DNA from: Shimia aestuarii
GTDB taxonomy: Bacteria > Pseudomonadota > Alphaproteobacteria > Rhodobacterales > Rhodobacteraceae
Direction of reading: 5' to 3'
Length of the DNA stretch: 64,000 nt
NCBI RefSeq assembly: GCF_022814865.1
Contig: NZ_JAKVRD010000018.1
Coordinates: 1-64,000, forward strand
Under the pieces are notes generated by a model, which did no database searches, was not told the DNA's origin, and saw only the letters and a list, made by a program, of their open reading frames with translations. The position numbers were made by a program, and so were the translations under genes. Below are positions 25,820-34,590 of this stretch, one piece after another; position 1 is the stretch's first letter; the number at the start of each line of letters is the position of its first letter.

Positions 25820-27168
25820 GCCGCGCTCTCCACGTCAAGACCGGCCTCGCGCGCAAAGGCGTCGAGGGAGTCGGTGAGGATCGCCATCATCTCGTCGATC
25901 TGTGCCTCGGTGATGATGAGCGGCGGCGCGACGAGGAAGTGATCCCCGGCGGTGCCGCCACGTGTGCGGCGCGAATACGTGATGAGGCCGCGCTCATAGG
26001 CGAGCTCGACAAGCCGGGAGTGGGCGTTGAGGGCGGTCGGTAGCGGATCCATTGTGTCGCGGTCGGAGACGAATTCGAACGCCGTCAAAAGCCCCTTGCC
26101 GCGCACATGACCGATAAACGGATAGCGATCCATCAGCCCATGCAGGCGTGACAGAAGCACGTCGCCCATATCGGCCGCATTTGCGACGAGGTTCTGTTCC
26201 TCGAGTTCCTCGAGCACCGCGAGGCCCGCAGAACAGGCCAGCGGGTTGCCCGCATAGGTGAAGCCATGCAGGAAGCCGCCTGCGTCGAGGATCGGCTCGA
26301 CAATGCGCGCGCCGGCCACGGTCGCGCCAAGCGGGGCATAGCCCGCGCCGAACCCCTTGGAGAGGGCGACGATATCGGGGGTGATGCCCCAATGCTCGGC
26401 GGCGATGAATTTGCCGGTACGGCCCGCACCGGTCATGACCTCATCATAGATCAGCAGGATCCCGAACTCGTCACAGATTTCGCGGATGCGTCCATAGTAG
26501 CTATCCGGAGCGACAAGCGCGCCGGTCGAAGCCCCGCCCACCGGCTCCATGAGGAAGGCGAGAACGGTTTCCGGGCCTTGGGCGATAATTTCATCACGCA
26601 GCATCTCGGCATATTTCAGGCCGCGCTCTTCCTCGCTGAGGTTGTCGCGGTCGAGATAGGTCACAGGGGCGGCCACCTTGGGCATCCCGCGCATCATCGG
26701 ATCGAATGGGCGCGCCAGCGGGTCGTAGCCCGTCAGGTCAAGCGCGCCGAGCGTACAGCCGTGATAGGAGGGAAAACGCGAGATGACCTTCCAGCGGCTT
26801 TCTTGGCCCTGCACGATGGCATATTGCCGGGCGAGCTTGATCGCGCTCTCGACGGCCTCGGAGCCGCCGGAGACAAAGAACACGCGATCTAACCCCGCGG
26901 GCATCATCGCGGCGGTTTTGGCAGCAAGGTTCTCGGACGGTTCGGTCCGAAAATGCAGACGGTAGCCAAAGGTCGCCTTGTCCATTTGCGCCTTCATTTT
27001 GGCAAGGACGTTGGGGTTGGAATGGCCGATATTGGACACCATCGCCCCGGACGTGCCGTCGATATACCGTTTTCCGGTGGTGTCGTAGAGGTAGATGCCC
27101 TCACCCCGATCGAGAAACGGACGGGGGGTGCGGGACTGGTAAAACAGGTGGGAGGGCGTGGTCGTCAC
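25816..27168 (-). CDS. Class III (omega/beta-type) aminotransferase
   Basis: PLP enzyme of 450 residues. The cofactor lysine is K271 in [10 protein letters not shown], with the preceding [13 protein letters not shown] (about 240-252) carrying the PLP-binding Asp; [12 protein letters not shown] (about 100-111) binds the phosphate. This fold-type I class acts on omega-amino acids, beta-amino acids or amines. Because the next genes encode a 3-oxoacid CoA-transferase and a thiolase, a beta-amino acid giving a 3-oxo acid is an attractive guess. It overlaps both neighbours by four bases (transporter ATPase upstream, CoA-transferase downstream), so it is translated with the transporter. Confidence 0.92.
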   Translation of the reverse strand: MTTTPSHLFYQSRTPRPFLDRGEGIYLYDTTGKRYIDGTSGAMVSNIGHSNPNVLAKMKAQMDKATFGYRLHFRTEPSENLAAKTAAMMPAGLDRVFFVSGGSEAVESAIKLARQYAIVQGQESRWKVISRFPSYHGCTLGALDLTGYDPLARPFDPMMRGMPKVAAPVTYLDRDNLSEEERGLKYAEMLRDEIIAQGPETVLAFLMEPVGGASTGALVAPDSYYGRIREICDEFGILLIYDEVMTGAGRTGKFIAAEHWGITPDIVALSKGFGAGYAPLGATVAGARIVEPILDAGGFLHGFTYAGNPLACSAGLAVLEELEEQNLVANAADMGDVLLSRLHGLMDRYPFIGHVRGKGLLTAFEFVSDRDTMDPLPTALNAHSRLVELAYERGLITYSRRTRGGTAGDHFLVAPPLIITEAQIDEMMAILTDSLDAFAREAGLDVESAA

Positions 27169-27935
27169 TTTGAGCCTTCGAGGTGTTTGCGGAGAAATTC
27201 TTTGGTGCGGTCCTTGTCGGGGTTCTTGAAGACTTTGCTAGGCGGGCCTTCTTCGACAACGACACCTTGATCCATGAACAACACGCGGTCGCAAACCGAG
27301 GCCGCGAAGTCCATTTCATGGGTCACGATGATCATGGTCATGTGCTCTTCAGCGAGCTTCTTCATCACCAGGTTGACCTCTTCGACAAGCTCGGGATCGA
27401 GCGCCGAGGTGGCCTCGTCAAAGAGCATGAGCTTGGGCTGCATCGCTAGGGCGCGGGCAATGGCGACGCGCTGTTTCTGACCGCCCGAGAGCTGTGAGGG
27501 ATAATAGTCGATCCGCTCGAGCATGCCGACGTGGGCGAGCTGTTCCTCGGCGAGCTTATCCGCTTCTTTGCCGGAAATGCCCTTGAGGAGCTTCGGCGCC
27601 ATGGTGACGTTGTCGCGCACGCTTAGGTGCGGGAACAAATTGAAGTGCTGGAACACCATGCCGATCTGCTGGCGCATCTCGTTGATGTGCTTTTCATACT
27701 GGCGATGGGGCAGGCTCTTGTTGACCTGCACACCGTCGAGGATGATCTCGCCGCCGGTCAGGGGATCAAGGTCGTTGATCGCGCGCAGCAGGGTGGACTT
27801 ACCAGACCCGGAGGGACCGATGATGGCGACGATCTCGCCGCGCTCCACCGTGAGGCTGATGTCTTTGAGCACTTCCAGAGAGCCATAGGACTTCTGGGCG
27901 TGGCGGATTTCGACGAAAGGCGTTTTCTCAGTCAT
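27165..27935 (-). CDS. Polar amino-acid-type ABC transporter ATPase
   Basis: ATPase of 256 residues of the GlnQ/HisP type. Walker A GPSGSGKS at 40-47, the Q-loop FQHFNLFPH near 94, [13 protein letters not shown] near 149 and Walker [14 protein letters not shown] near 168 are complete. It pairs with the two permeases and the binding protein encoded just upstream. The start at 27935 is 17 bases from the permease stop. Overlap with the aminotransferase gene ties uptake to catabolism. Confidence 0.94.
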   Translation of the reverse strand: MTEKTPFVEIRHAQKSYGSLEVLKDISLTVERGEIVAIIGPSGSGKSTLLRAINDLDPLTGGEIILDGVQVNKSLPHRQYEKHINEMRQQIGMVFQHFNLFPHLSVRDNVTMAPKLLKGISGKEADKLAEEQLAHVGMLERIDYYPSQLSGGQKQRVAIARALAMQPKLMLFDEATSALDPELVEEVNLVMKKLAEEHMTMIIVTHEMDFAASVCDRVLFMDQGVVVEEGPPSKVFKNPDKDRTKEFLRKHLEGSK

Positions 27936-27952
27936 GTCAGATCCTCTTTGGG

Positions 27953-28609
27953 TCAGCGCGAGAGCTGGGTGCGGCGTTCGATCCGACGGATCACCGCTTC
28001 CATCCCAAGGTTGATGATGTAGTAGAGCACGGCGGCGGCGGCGTAGAATTCAAACGGGCGATAGGTCCGCCCGATGGCGAGCTGAGCCGAGAGCGTGAGT
28101 TCCGTGACCCCGATCACCGAGACCAGCGCTGAGTCTTTCAGGAGCGCGATCATCATGTTGCCAATGGGCGGGATCACATCGCGCACGGCTTGTGGGATCA
28201 CAACCTTGATGAGCGCCTGCCTGCGCGACAGGCCAAGGGTACGCGCGGCTTCCATCTGGCCCTTGTCGACGGCGATGATCGCGGTCTGGATCAGTTCGGA
28301 GTTGTAGACCGCGAAGTGCAGACCCAAGCCGATCACCCCGGCCACGAAGGCAGGAAGGTCGATCCCGATCTGCACCAGCCCGAAGTAAATCAGGAACAGT
28401 TGCAACAGGAGCGGTGTGCCCATGAAGAGCCAGGCGACAAAGCGGAACGGCAGGCGAATGACGAGCGGCGCGTAAAGCGCGATCACCGCAAACAGGATGC
28501 CGCCGAAGAAGCTCAGGAGACCGGCCGCGACAGTGATCGCGATGGTCCACAATACGCCAAGCAGGAGAGCGTCGGCGTATGAGGGGACGACTGTGAAATC
28601 AAGACCCAT
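27953..28609 (-). CDS. Polar amino-acid-type ABC permease
   Basis: Inner-membrane permease (218 residues) of the HisM/GlnP type with four to five hydrophobic segments and the EAA loop [21 protein letters not shown] shortened here as [17 protein letters not shown]. It forms a heterodimer with the permease encoded next to it. ATG 28609 is chosen with AGGTG upstream; GTG 28618 would add three residues. Confidence 0.92.
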   Translation of the reverse strand: MGLDFTVVPSYADALLLGVLWTIAITVAAGLLSFFGGILFAVIALYAPLVIRLPFRFVAWLFMGTPLLLQLFLIYFGLVQIGIDLPAFVAGVIGLGLHFAVYNSELIQTAIIAVDKGQMEAARTLGLSRRQALIKVVIPQAVRDVIPPIGNMMIALLKDSALVSVIGVTELTLSAQLAIGRTYRPFEFYAAAAVLYYIINLGMEAVIRRIERRTQLSR

Positions 28610-28657
28610 GGGACGCACCTTTCGATTGGAGGAACGGGGGGAGGAGTGTCGCGCAGA

Positions 28658-29305
28658 TCATGGCAGACGCACCCGGCGATCAATGAAAGTAACGAGTTTG
28701 CCGACCGCGGTGATGATAATGAGGTAAAGAATACCGGCGATCAGGAACATCTCGAAGGGCTTGTAGGTTGACCCGATATAGCGCTGGGCAGTGTAGGTCA
28801 GTTCCACAACGGAGATTGCCGCGACAAGGGCTGTGCCCTTGATCTGGGCGTTGATGTTGACCCCGAGGGGACGGACCATCAGGCGCATCGCCTGCGGCAG
28901 TGTCACCTTTCGGAAGGTCTCAAACCGCGACAGGCCAAGCGTGCGGGAGGCTTCGATCTGGCCCTTGTCGATCGAGATGATCGCGCCGCGCATGGTTTCG
29001 GTCATGTAAGCGCCGATATTGACGCCAAGACCGATCACGCCCGCCTCAAAGGCGTCGAGCTGAATCCCGACTTGCGGGCCGCCGAAATACAGCAGGAAGA
29101 GCTGGATCAGGGCCGGTGTGCCGCGAAAGAAGCTCACATAGGCCGCTGCGATGAAGCGGAACAGCGCAAAGCGCGACAATCGTCCCGCAGCGCCGAGTAT
29201 ACCGCAGGCCAGACCCAGCAGGATGGTCAGGACCGATAGTTGTATGGTGACCCAAGCGGCCTCTAGAAAATACGGGTACACCCGCAACATCAGGTCAATA
29301 TCCAT
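28658..29305 (-). CDS. Polar amino-acid-type ABC permease
   Basis: Second permease (215 residues) of the importer, with the EAA-type loop EASRTLGLSRFETFRKVTLP at about 138-157 and about five hydrophobic segments. Its sequence is clearly related to the downstream permease, as usual for such pairs. A good ribosome site (AGGAAGGCGG) precedes ATG 29305, 12 bases after the creatininase-family gene. Confidence 0.92.
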   Translation of the reverse strand: MDIDLMLRVYPYFLEAAWVTIQLSVLTILLGLACGILGAAGRLSRFALFRFIAAAYVSFFRGTPALIQLFLLYFGGPQVGIQLDAFEAGVIGLGVNIGAYMTETMRGAIISIDKGQIEASRTLGLSRFETFRKVTLPQAMRLMVRPLGVNINAQIKGTALVAAISVVELTYTAQRYIGSTYKPFEMFLIAGILYLIIITAVGKLVTFIDRRVRLP

Positions 29306-29317
29306 CTATCCGCCTTC

Positions 29318-30109
29318 CTAGTGGTGGTCGGTACGTTCAAGGATCGGCAAGGCGCGGATTTCGCGCACCAGTGCCGTGGTTTCTTCGATCGCGGCCTTGA
29401 GAAAGGCTTCGCCGTTTTCTGCGGTGGCCACAGTCGGATCGCCCATCGTGCCTTCTGGCGACACCGAGGACCACCAGCGCATGAGCATGGCTTTGCCGCC
29501 GCCCTTGGCGAGATCGAGGTTGAAGAAATTGGTCTTCGGGTCGTGCAGGTTCTGGTTCGTAGCCTTGTCGAGATCGACATGTTCGGGATGCAAGTGCATA
29601 TACATCGCCGCCTCGAATTCGCCCGCATGGGCAATGCCGCCCACCTCCGAGGCGCGCACCTCGTTGATACGGTCGGCGCAGAGGTTCCAATACGAGGCGG
29701 AGACACAGATGATACCGGTCTCGATCACCGTCTTGCGTGCGGAAAGGTCGAGGATCGGGTGGTTGGACCCGTGCGAGTTCAATAGAAGAATTCGGCGGAA
29801 ACCATGATGCGCGAGCGATTTGGTCACGTCGGTCACGAAGGCGATCAGCGTCTCGGGCTGAATCCAGATCACGCCGGGGAAATCCTTGTGGTGTTCGTTG
29901 AAACCATAGGCAATCGGGGGCATCACAAAGACTTCATCGGGCGCAGCCTCGGCGACGCCATTGGCAACCGCCATACCGAGCACCGTATCAGTGTCGAGCG
30001 GCATGTGCGGGCCGTGGTCTTCGGTTGCGGAGACGTTCAGGATCACAACGCGGTCCTTGTCCGCATCGCGCACGTCTTCCCAGGTCAGTTTGCCATAGTC
30101 GGTTGTCAT
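29318..30109 (-). CDS. Creatininase-family amidohydrolase
   Basis: A 263-residue protein of the creatinine amidohydrolase family, metalloenzymes that open cyclic amides or hydrolyse formamides. Metal ligands are visible as E30, H32 and D41 in SATEDHGPHMPLDTDTV, H in NSHGSNHP (about 120-127) and the Glu in HAGEFEAAM (about 172-180). It sits inside the ABC transporter operon, between the binding-protein and permease genes, so it probably acts on the imported compound early in the route. True creatininase cannot be told from relatives. Start at 30109 (MTTDYGKLTWEDV) is used; longer starts would run into the intergenic hairpin. Confidence 0.87.
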   Translation of the reverse strand: MTTDYGKLTWEDVRDADKDRVVILNVSATEDHGPHMPLDTDTVLGMAVANGVAEAAPDEVFVMPPIAYGFNEHHKDFPGVIWIQPETLIAFVTDVTKSLAHHGFRRILLLNSHGSNHPILDLSARKTVIETGIICVSASYWNLCADRINEVRASEVGGIAHAGEFEAAMYMHLHPEHVDLDKATNQNLHDPKTNFFNLDLAKGGGKAMLMRWWSSVSPEGTMGDPTVATAENGEAFLKAAIEETTALVREIRALPILERTDHH

Positions 30110-30136
30110 GGAGAGTCTTTCGGGGGTCTTGAGTGT

Positions 30137-30166
30137 CGGGGTCGCCGTTCTGTGATGGCGACCCCG
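30137..30166 (-). terminator. Hairpin after the ABC binding-protein gene
   Basis: CGGGGTCGCC (30137-30146) and GGCGACCCCG (30157-30166) form a 10-bp stem. It lies between the binding-protein gene and the rest of its operon and probably limits downstream expression, as seen in many ABC operons. No long T-run. Confidence 0.6.
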
Positions 30167-30176
30167 GGGGATAGGT

Positions 30177-30962
30177 TTAGCGGATGTCCGCACCAATCCA
30201 TTTTTCAGCAATCATGGTATAGGTGCCGTCTTCCATCATGGAGTCGAGCGCCGCTTGCATGGCCGCCGCAAGTTCCGGGTTGCCTTCGCGGATTGCGATG
30301 CCGGCACCGAAAGCATCGGTCTCGAGATCTTCGATCATCGCGAATTCTTGGCCCTTTTCGGTCATCGCGAGGATCGCCGCGATGGAGTCGTTGACGATCA
30401 CGTCGACACGACCATTCTCAAGCTCGAGAAGCAGTTCCGGCAGACCCTTGTAGGTCTTCACGGTGTAGCCCTGTTCTTTGGCCCATTCCTCGTGGGTTTC
30501 ACCGAGGGTCACACCGACCTTGACGTCGCCAAGCTGGCTCACCGAGGTAATGCCGGAATCCGGCTTGGTGAAGATGGCGCGTTTGGTGGTGTAGTAGGGA
30601 CCAACGAAATCGACGACCTCATCACGCTCTGCGGTGATGGTCATCGAGCCGACGATGGCGTCATATTTGTTGGCCAGAAGGCCGCCGATGATACCGTCCC
30701 ATGCGGTGGTGACGATCTCGGTCTCAAGGCCCATGCGCTTGATGATTTCCGCACCGATGGCCGGGTCGAAACCGACAACTTCGTTCTGGTCATTGACGAA
30801 GTTGAACGGAGGGTAGGCGCCGGACATGGCAATACGCACCACACCCTTTTCCTTGAGCGTTTCAAGTTCGTCCGCGGCGACGGGGGCGGCGGTCATGAGG
30901 CCTGCGAGGGCGAGTCCACCGGCAGCGACGGCGGCTTTCATGAAAGTTCTGCGCTTTGTCAT
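30177..30962 (-). CDS. Polar amino-acid-type ABC substrate-binding protein
   Basis: Periplasmic binding protein of 261 residues, family 3 (HisJ/GlnH-like). A signal peptide with twin-Arg-like start (MTKRRTFMKAAVAAGG) ends near PVAADE (about 30). The mature start VVRIAMSGAYPPFNFV and the conserved GFDPAIGAEI (about 64-73) are typical; the carboxylate-binding region around MTITAERDEVVDF (about 107-119) suggests a ligand with an alpha-amino-acid or similar head group. First gene of the minus-strand operon, divergent from a LysR regulator that probably controls it. Confidence 0.93.
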   Translation of the reverse strand: MTKRRTFMKAAVAAGGLALAGLMTAAPVAADELETLKEKGVVRIAMSGAYPPFNFVNDQNEVVGFDPAIGAEIIKRMGLETEIVTTAWDGIIGGLLANKYDAIVGSMTITAERDEVVDFVGPYYTTKRAIFTKPDSGITSVSQLGDVKVGVTLGETHEEWAKEQGYTVKTYKGLPELLLELENGRVDVIVNDSIAAILAMTEKGQEFAMIEDLETDAFGAGIAIREGNPELAAAMQAALDSMMEDGTYTMIAEKWIGADIR

Positions 30963-31064
30963 TTCTGTCTCCTGTTGGGTCTAAAGGCAGCGTTGAACGG
31001 GCCGGAGCCCAGTTGCGAGATGGCGGTTTTGCCCGCCTTATTGAAAAAGCTTGCATGGGCGAAA

Positions 31065-31086
31065 CCATTGCGCAAATAAATAATGG
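31065..31086. promoter_or_regulatory. Possible LysR operator in divergent promoter region
   Basis: The 148-base spacer between the ABC operon and the LysR gene contains CCATT (31065-31069) and AATGG (31082-31086), an inverted repeat with a 12-base AT-rich centre. LysR regulators usually bind such interrupted palindromes between divergent promoters. Short, so it could be chance. Confidence 0.35.
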
Positions 31087-31110
31087 CAATTCTCAAAATT
31101 GAGGAAATCT

Positions 31111-32067
31111 ATGATAAAGCCCTATGAGCAGCGCTTTCCCTGGCAGTTGGACTGGAATCTTCTACGGACCTTCATGGTGGTGATTGAACAGCGTGGCATC
31201 TCGCGCGCGGCGGATTTCCTTGGCCTGAAACAACCCACGATTTCTTCTGCGTTGAAGCGGCTCGAGGACACGGTGGGCCAAAGGCTCATCATCAGAAAAC
31301 CCAATGAGTTCAGGGTGACACGCGCCGGGCAAGTGCTTTACTCCGAGTGCTCCTCGATCTTTGGAACGATCTCGCAATTGCCGTCTTTGATGGAGATCGG
31401 GGGGGCCGAATTGCGCGGGCATTTGTCGGTCGCCATCGCAAGTCACGTGATCTCGCCGCATTTCGATGAAGTGCTGCATGATTTTGCCGCCGCGCACCCC
31501 AAGGTATCGTTCTCTTTTACTGTGGCTGAAAGCGAAGAGATCGTTGCCAGAGTGGCGCAGAACCGGATCAGCTATGGCATTTGCCTCCTGCACAAGATCC
31601 CCGCCGGTCTTAAGGCGTCGGTGCTTTACCGCGAATACTTCGGTCTGTTTTGTGGCCCGCACAATCCGCTCTTTGACAAAGAAGAGATCGCGCTTTCGGA
31701 TCTCGAAGGACAGGCGTCTGTTTCTTTCCAGACAGAGACGGAGGGCCGCCCGCTCGAACCGGTGGCGCATTTGAGGGCGCGGGCAAAGATTGCGAGCGGC
31801 TGGCGCGGAGTGTCGGCGGATCTGCATGAACTGCGGCGCATGATCCTCGCGGATGTGGGTATCGGCGCCTTGCCGCTTCATGTTGCGCAACGCGACGTGG
31901 AGATCGGCCGACTGCGGCAGCTCCCCCCCTACGAGGATTTGCCGCGGGTGAATATCTATCTCCTGACCAATCCGACGCGCCGGTTCTCGGATGCTGAATC
32001 GGCTTTCCTGTCGGCCTGTGATGAGGCAATGGCCCGCGTGGATGCGGAAGAACGGACGTATTGGTAG
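31111..32067 (+). CDS. LysR-family transcriptional regulator
   Basis: A 318-residue regulator with an N-terminal winged helix-turn-helix (LLRTFMVVIEQRGISRAADFL ... SALKRLE, about 16-60) and a periplasmic-binding-like effector domain (about 95-300). It is divergent from the transporter/aminotransferase operon and probably regulates it in response to the imported substrate or an intermediate. ATG 31111 follows GAGGAAAT; a TTG-type start at 31099 is unlikely. Confidence 0.9.
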   Translation: MIKPYEQRFPWQLDWNLLRTFMVVIEQRGISRAADFLGLKQPTISSALKRLEDTVGQRLIIRKPNEFRVTRAGQVLYSECSSIFGTISQLPSLMEIGGAELRGHLSVAIASHVISPHFDEVLHDFAAAHPKVSFSFTVAESEEIVARVAQNRISYGICLLHKIPAGLKASVLYREYFGLFCGPHNPLFDKEEIALSDLEGQASVSFQTETEGRPLEPVAHLRARAKIASGWRGVSADLHELRRMILADVGIGALPLHVAQRDVEIGRLRQLPPYEDLPRVNIYLLTNPTRRFSDAESAFLSACDEAMARVDAEERTYW

Positions 32068-32176
32068 AACGTGCCCCACGTTTTTCCGTGGTCAATTAAG
32101 TTTCCTTGGAAGAATATGGTGGCGACGCTGTCATCCCGCCGCCCGAAAGGCGCCACCCCGACCGGAGAAGATCGTT

Positions 32177-32812
32177 TTGCCCAAAGGACGAAAGACCCTG
32201 CAACAGAACCCGCACGCCCTGCGGGAGGTGCGCGAAAAGAACCTCGAGGTGGCAATCGGTCGACAGGTGCGCGAGCTGCGCAAGCGGCAACGGATGACAG
32301 GTTCTGATCTCGCAACGCAGGCGGGGCTTTCGGTGGGGATGCTGTCGAAGATCGAGAACGGCGTGATTTCTCCCTCGCTCAATACGCTTTCGACATTGGC
32401 GGATGCGCTCAAAGTCCCTGTGGTGCAGCTCTTTTCCGGCTATGAGGAAGAGCGCGGCTGTATGCATGTCAAAGCTGGCGAAGGTGTCGAGACCGAGCGC
32501 GAGGGTACGCGGGCGGGACACCAATATAGCCTCTTGGGCCATATTGGCGCGAATAACTCGGGCGTCGTGGTCGAGCCTTATCTCATCACCCTGACAAGCG
32601 AGAGTGACCGCTTTCCCACCTTTCAGCACGAGGGCATGGAGATGCTCTATTTCCTCGAAGGGCGGGTGCGCTATCGCCATGGCGACAAGATCTTCATCCT
32701 TGAGCCGGGTGATACGCTTCTGTTCGACGCGGATGCGCCGCATGGGCCGGAGGTGATCCTCGATCTGCCGGTGCGATTCTTGTCGATCATCACCTATCCC
32801 CAGCAGCTCTGA
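32177..32812 (+). CDS. XRE-family regulator with cupin domain
   Basis: A 211-residue regulator: HTH_XRE domain at about 26-82 (RELRKRQRMTGSDLATQAGLS is its start, split here as RELRKRQRMTGSDLATQAG) and a C-terminal cupin at about 130-205 (FQHEGMEMLYFLEG ... HGDKIFILEPGD). Such regulators sense small metabolites through the cupin and often sit next to glutamine synthetase or glutamate-synthase-like operons. It is encoded just before the mgs operon and probably controls it. TTG 32177 is chosen because GGAGAAG lies six bases upstream and the coding match starts there; the frame is open further upstream without a sensible start. Confidence 0.82.
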   Translation: MPKGRKTLQQNPHALREVREKNLEVAIGRQVRELRKRQRMTGSDLATQAGLSVGMLSKIENGVISPSLNTLSTLADALKVPVVQLFSGYEEERGCMHVKAGEGVETEREGTRAGHQYSLLGHIGANNSGVVVEPYLITLTSESDRFPTFQHEGMEMLYFLEGRVRYRHGDKIFILEPGDTLLFDADAPHGPEVILDLPVRFLSIITYPQQL

Positions 32813-32902
32813 TTTCTTTCACCGCTCAAAAATCAAGCACACGAGACCTATGCGCCAGAAAACTGCTCATGATTTGGGCGGGCGCTGATCTGCGCTCAAA
32901 TA

Positions 32903-32961
32903 TTTCCCCAAAAGAGAGATAGTTTCTTGAGGGGAAAATTCATTTCCCGCTAGGACAGTCC
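32903..32961 (+). promoter_or_regulatory. mgs operon promoter region with inverted repeats and shared motif
   Basis: TTTCCCC (32903-32909) is complementary to GGGGAAA (32931-32937), and GGGAAA (32932-32937) to TTTCCC (32943-32948). Immediately after comes CCCGCTAGGACAGTCC (32946-32961), which matches 13 of 16 bases of a site before the mgd operon (38351-38366). A TTGAGG at 32927-32932 could be a -35 element 16 bases before GCTAGG. The mgsA start lies 38 bases after this block. Likely promoter and operator; the remaining spacer 32813-32902 shows nothing else. Confidence 0.5.
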
Positions 32962-32999
32962 CACGGCGCTTTGCCGCGGACAACCGAATGGAGGACCCC

Positions 33000-33890
33000 A
33001 TGTGTGGTATTGTTGGCCTGTTCCTGAAGCGGGATGAATTGCGCCCGCAACTGGGCGACATGCTGACCGATATGCTCATCACGATGACGGATCGTGGCCC
33101 GGATAGCGCCGGGATCGCGATCTATGGTGAGGAGACAGCGGGCAGCATCAAGATTACCGTGCAATCGGATACGCCCGAGACGGCGTTTGACGCGCTCGAC
33201 ACCGCGCTCTCTGCCGAGATCGACGCGCCGGTCGCGATCAAGACGCTCGACACCCACGCCGTGCTGACGGTGCCAGACGCATCAGAGGCAGCGGCCATCA
33301 CCGCTCTCGAGGGGATGGGGCTTCGGATCATGGGTTCGGGCGCCTCTATGGAAATCTACAAGGAAGTCGGTCTGCCCAAGGATGTCGCAGCGCGGTTCGG
33401 CCTGCGCGAGATGGGCGGCAGCCACGGTATTGGCCACACCCGTATGGCGACAGAATCCGCCGTGACCACGATGGGCGCGCACCCGTTCTCAACAGCCGAT
33501 GATCAATGCCTCGTGCACAATGGCTCGCTTTCGAACCACAACCAGATGCGCCGGACGCTTGCCAAGAAAGGTGTCTTTACTCGCTCGGAGAACGATACCG
33601 AAGTGGGCGCGGCCTATATCTCGTCGCGCATTGCCGAGGGCGCGAGCCTTGGCGAGGCGCTGGAAGGTACGATCGACGATCTCGACGGATTCTTCACCTT
33701 CGTCACCGGGACCAAGAACGGCTTTGGCGTCGTGCGTGACCCCATCGCCTGCAAACCCGCTGTCATGGCCGAGACAGACGACTACGTCGCTTTCGCCAGC
33801 GAATACCGCGCCTTTGCCGACTTGCCGGGGATCGAGGCCGCGAAGGTTTGGGAGCCTGAACCCGCAACTGTTTACTTCTGGGAGCGCTGA
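33000..33890 (+). CDS. mgsA: N-methylglutamate synthase subunit A (class II glutamine amidotransferase)
   Basis: A 296-residue Ntn-type glutamine amidotransferase domain, homologous to the N-terminal part of glutamate synthase (GlxB-like). The start MCGIVGLF places the catalytic Cys at position 2 after Met removal; HTRMATES (about 144-151) and HNGSLSNH (about 172-179) are the other conserved blocks. With subunits B and C it would transfer the methylamino group from gamma-glutamylmethylamide to 2-oxoglutarate. Next gene starts three bases after the stop. The alternative reading as an orphan glxBCD set is considered less likely because gmaS and mgd genes follow. Confidence 0.87.
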   Translation: MCGIVGLFLKRDELRPQLGDMLTDMLITMTDRGPDSAGIAIYGEETAGSIKITVQSDTPETAFDALDTALSAEIDAPVAIKTLDTHAVLTVPDASEAAAITALEGMGLRIMGSGASMEIYKEVGLPKDVAARFGLREMGGSHGIGHTRMATESAVTTMGAHPFSTADDQCLVHNGSLSNHNQMRRTLAKKGVFTRSENDTEVGAAYISSRIAEGASLGEALEGTIDDLDGFFTFVTGTKNGFGVVRDPIACKPAVMAETDDYVAFASEYRAFADLPGIEAAKVWEPEPATVYFWER

Positions 33891-33893
33891 GAC

Positions 33894-34580
33894 ATGAGCA
33901 CCATTCTCGACATGGCCGAAACGGATCTGCGCGCGGTCAACACGACTCTGCAAGCAGCGGCCAAGGACAAGGCCAATGCGGCCTACACCCTCACCAATCC
34001 GCGCGGCAGCCACGCCGTGGCCTGCGGCCTCGACGGCCCGCTATCTGTCACCGTGAAGGGATCGACCGGCTATTATTGCGCCGGGATGAACAAAGACGCC
34101 ACGGTAACCGTCGAAGGCTCGGCCGGGCCGGGCGTGGCCGAGAATATGATGTCCGGGGTTGTCACCATCGAGGGCGACGCCTCGCAATATGCAGGTGCGA
34201 CGGGGCACGGCGGGCTTCTCAATATCAAGGGCAATGCGTCGTCGCGCTGCGGCATCTCCATGAAGGGGATCGACATCGTGGTGCATGGCAACATCGGCCA
34301 CATGTCCGCCTTCATGGCGCAGAAGGGCAATCTTGTCGTGCTTGGCGACGCAGGCGATGCGCTTGGGGATTCCCTTTACGAAGCGCGGCTTTTCGTGCGC
34401 GGCAGCGTCAAATCCCTTGGTGCAGATTGCATCGAAAAAGAGATGCGCCCGGAGCATATCGCGCTTCTGTCAGAGTTGCTTGAGAAGGCAGGCGCCGACG
34501 CCAAGCCGGAAGAGTTCAAACGCTATGGCTCGGCCCGCAAGCTCTACAATTTCAACATTGATCACGCAGACGCATACTGA
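33894..34580 (+). CDS. mgsB: N-methylglutamate synthase subunit B (GXGXG domain)
   Basis: A 228-residue protein made of the right-handed beta-helix GXGXG domain found at the C-terminus of glutamate synthase (GlxC-like). Repeating strands with Gly at intervals are clear (VKGSTGYYCAGMNKDATVTVEGSAG region, about 55-80, continuing to about 165). It is a structural or linking subunit of the synthase. It lies between mgsA and mgsC with gaps of 3 and 10 bases. Confidence 0.87.
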   Translation: MSTILDMAETDLRAVNTTLQAAAKDKANAAYTLTNPRGSHAVACGLDGPLSVTVKGSTGYYCAGMNKDATVTVEGSAGPGVAENMMSGVVTIEGDASQYAGATGHGGLLNIKGNASSRCGISMKGIDIVVHGNIGHMSAFMAQKGNLVVLGDAGDALGDSLYEARLFVRGSVKSLGADCIEKEMRPEHIALLSELLEKAGADAKPEEFKRYGSARKLYNFNIDHADAY

Positions 34581-34590
34581 GGAGCGCGAC

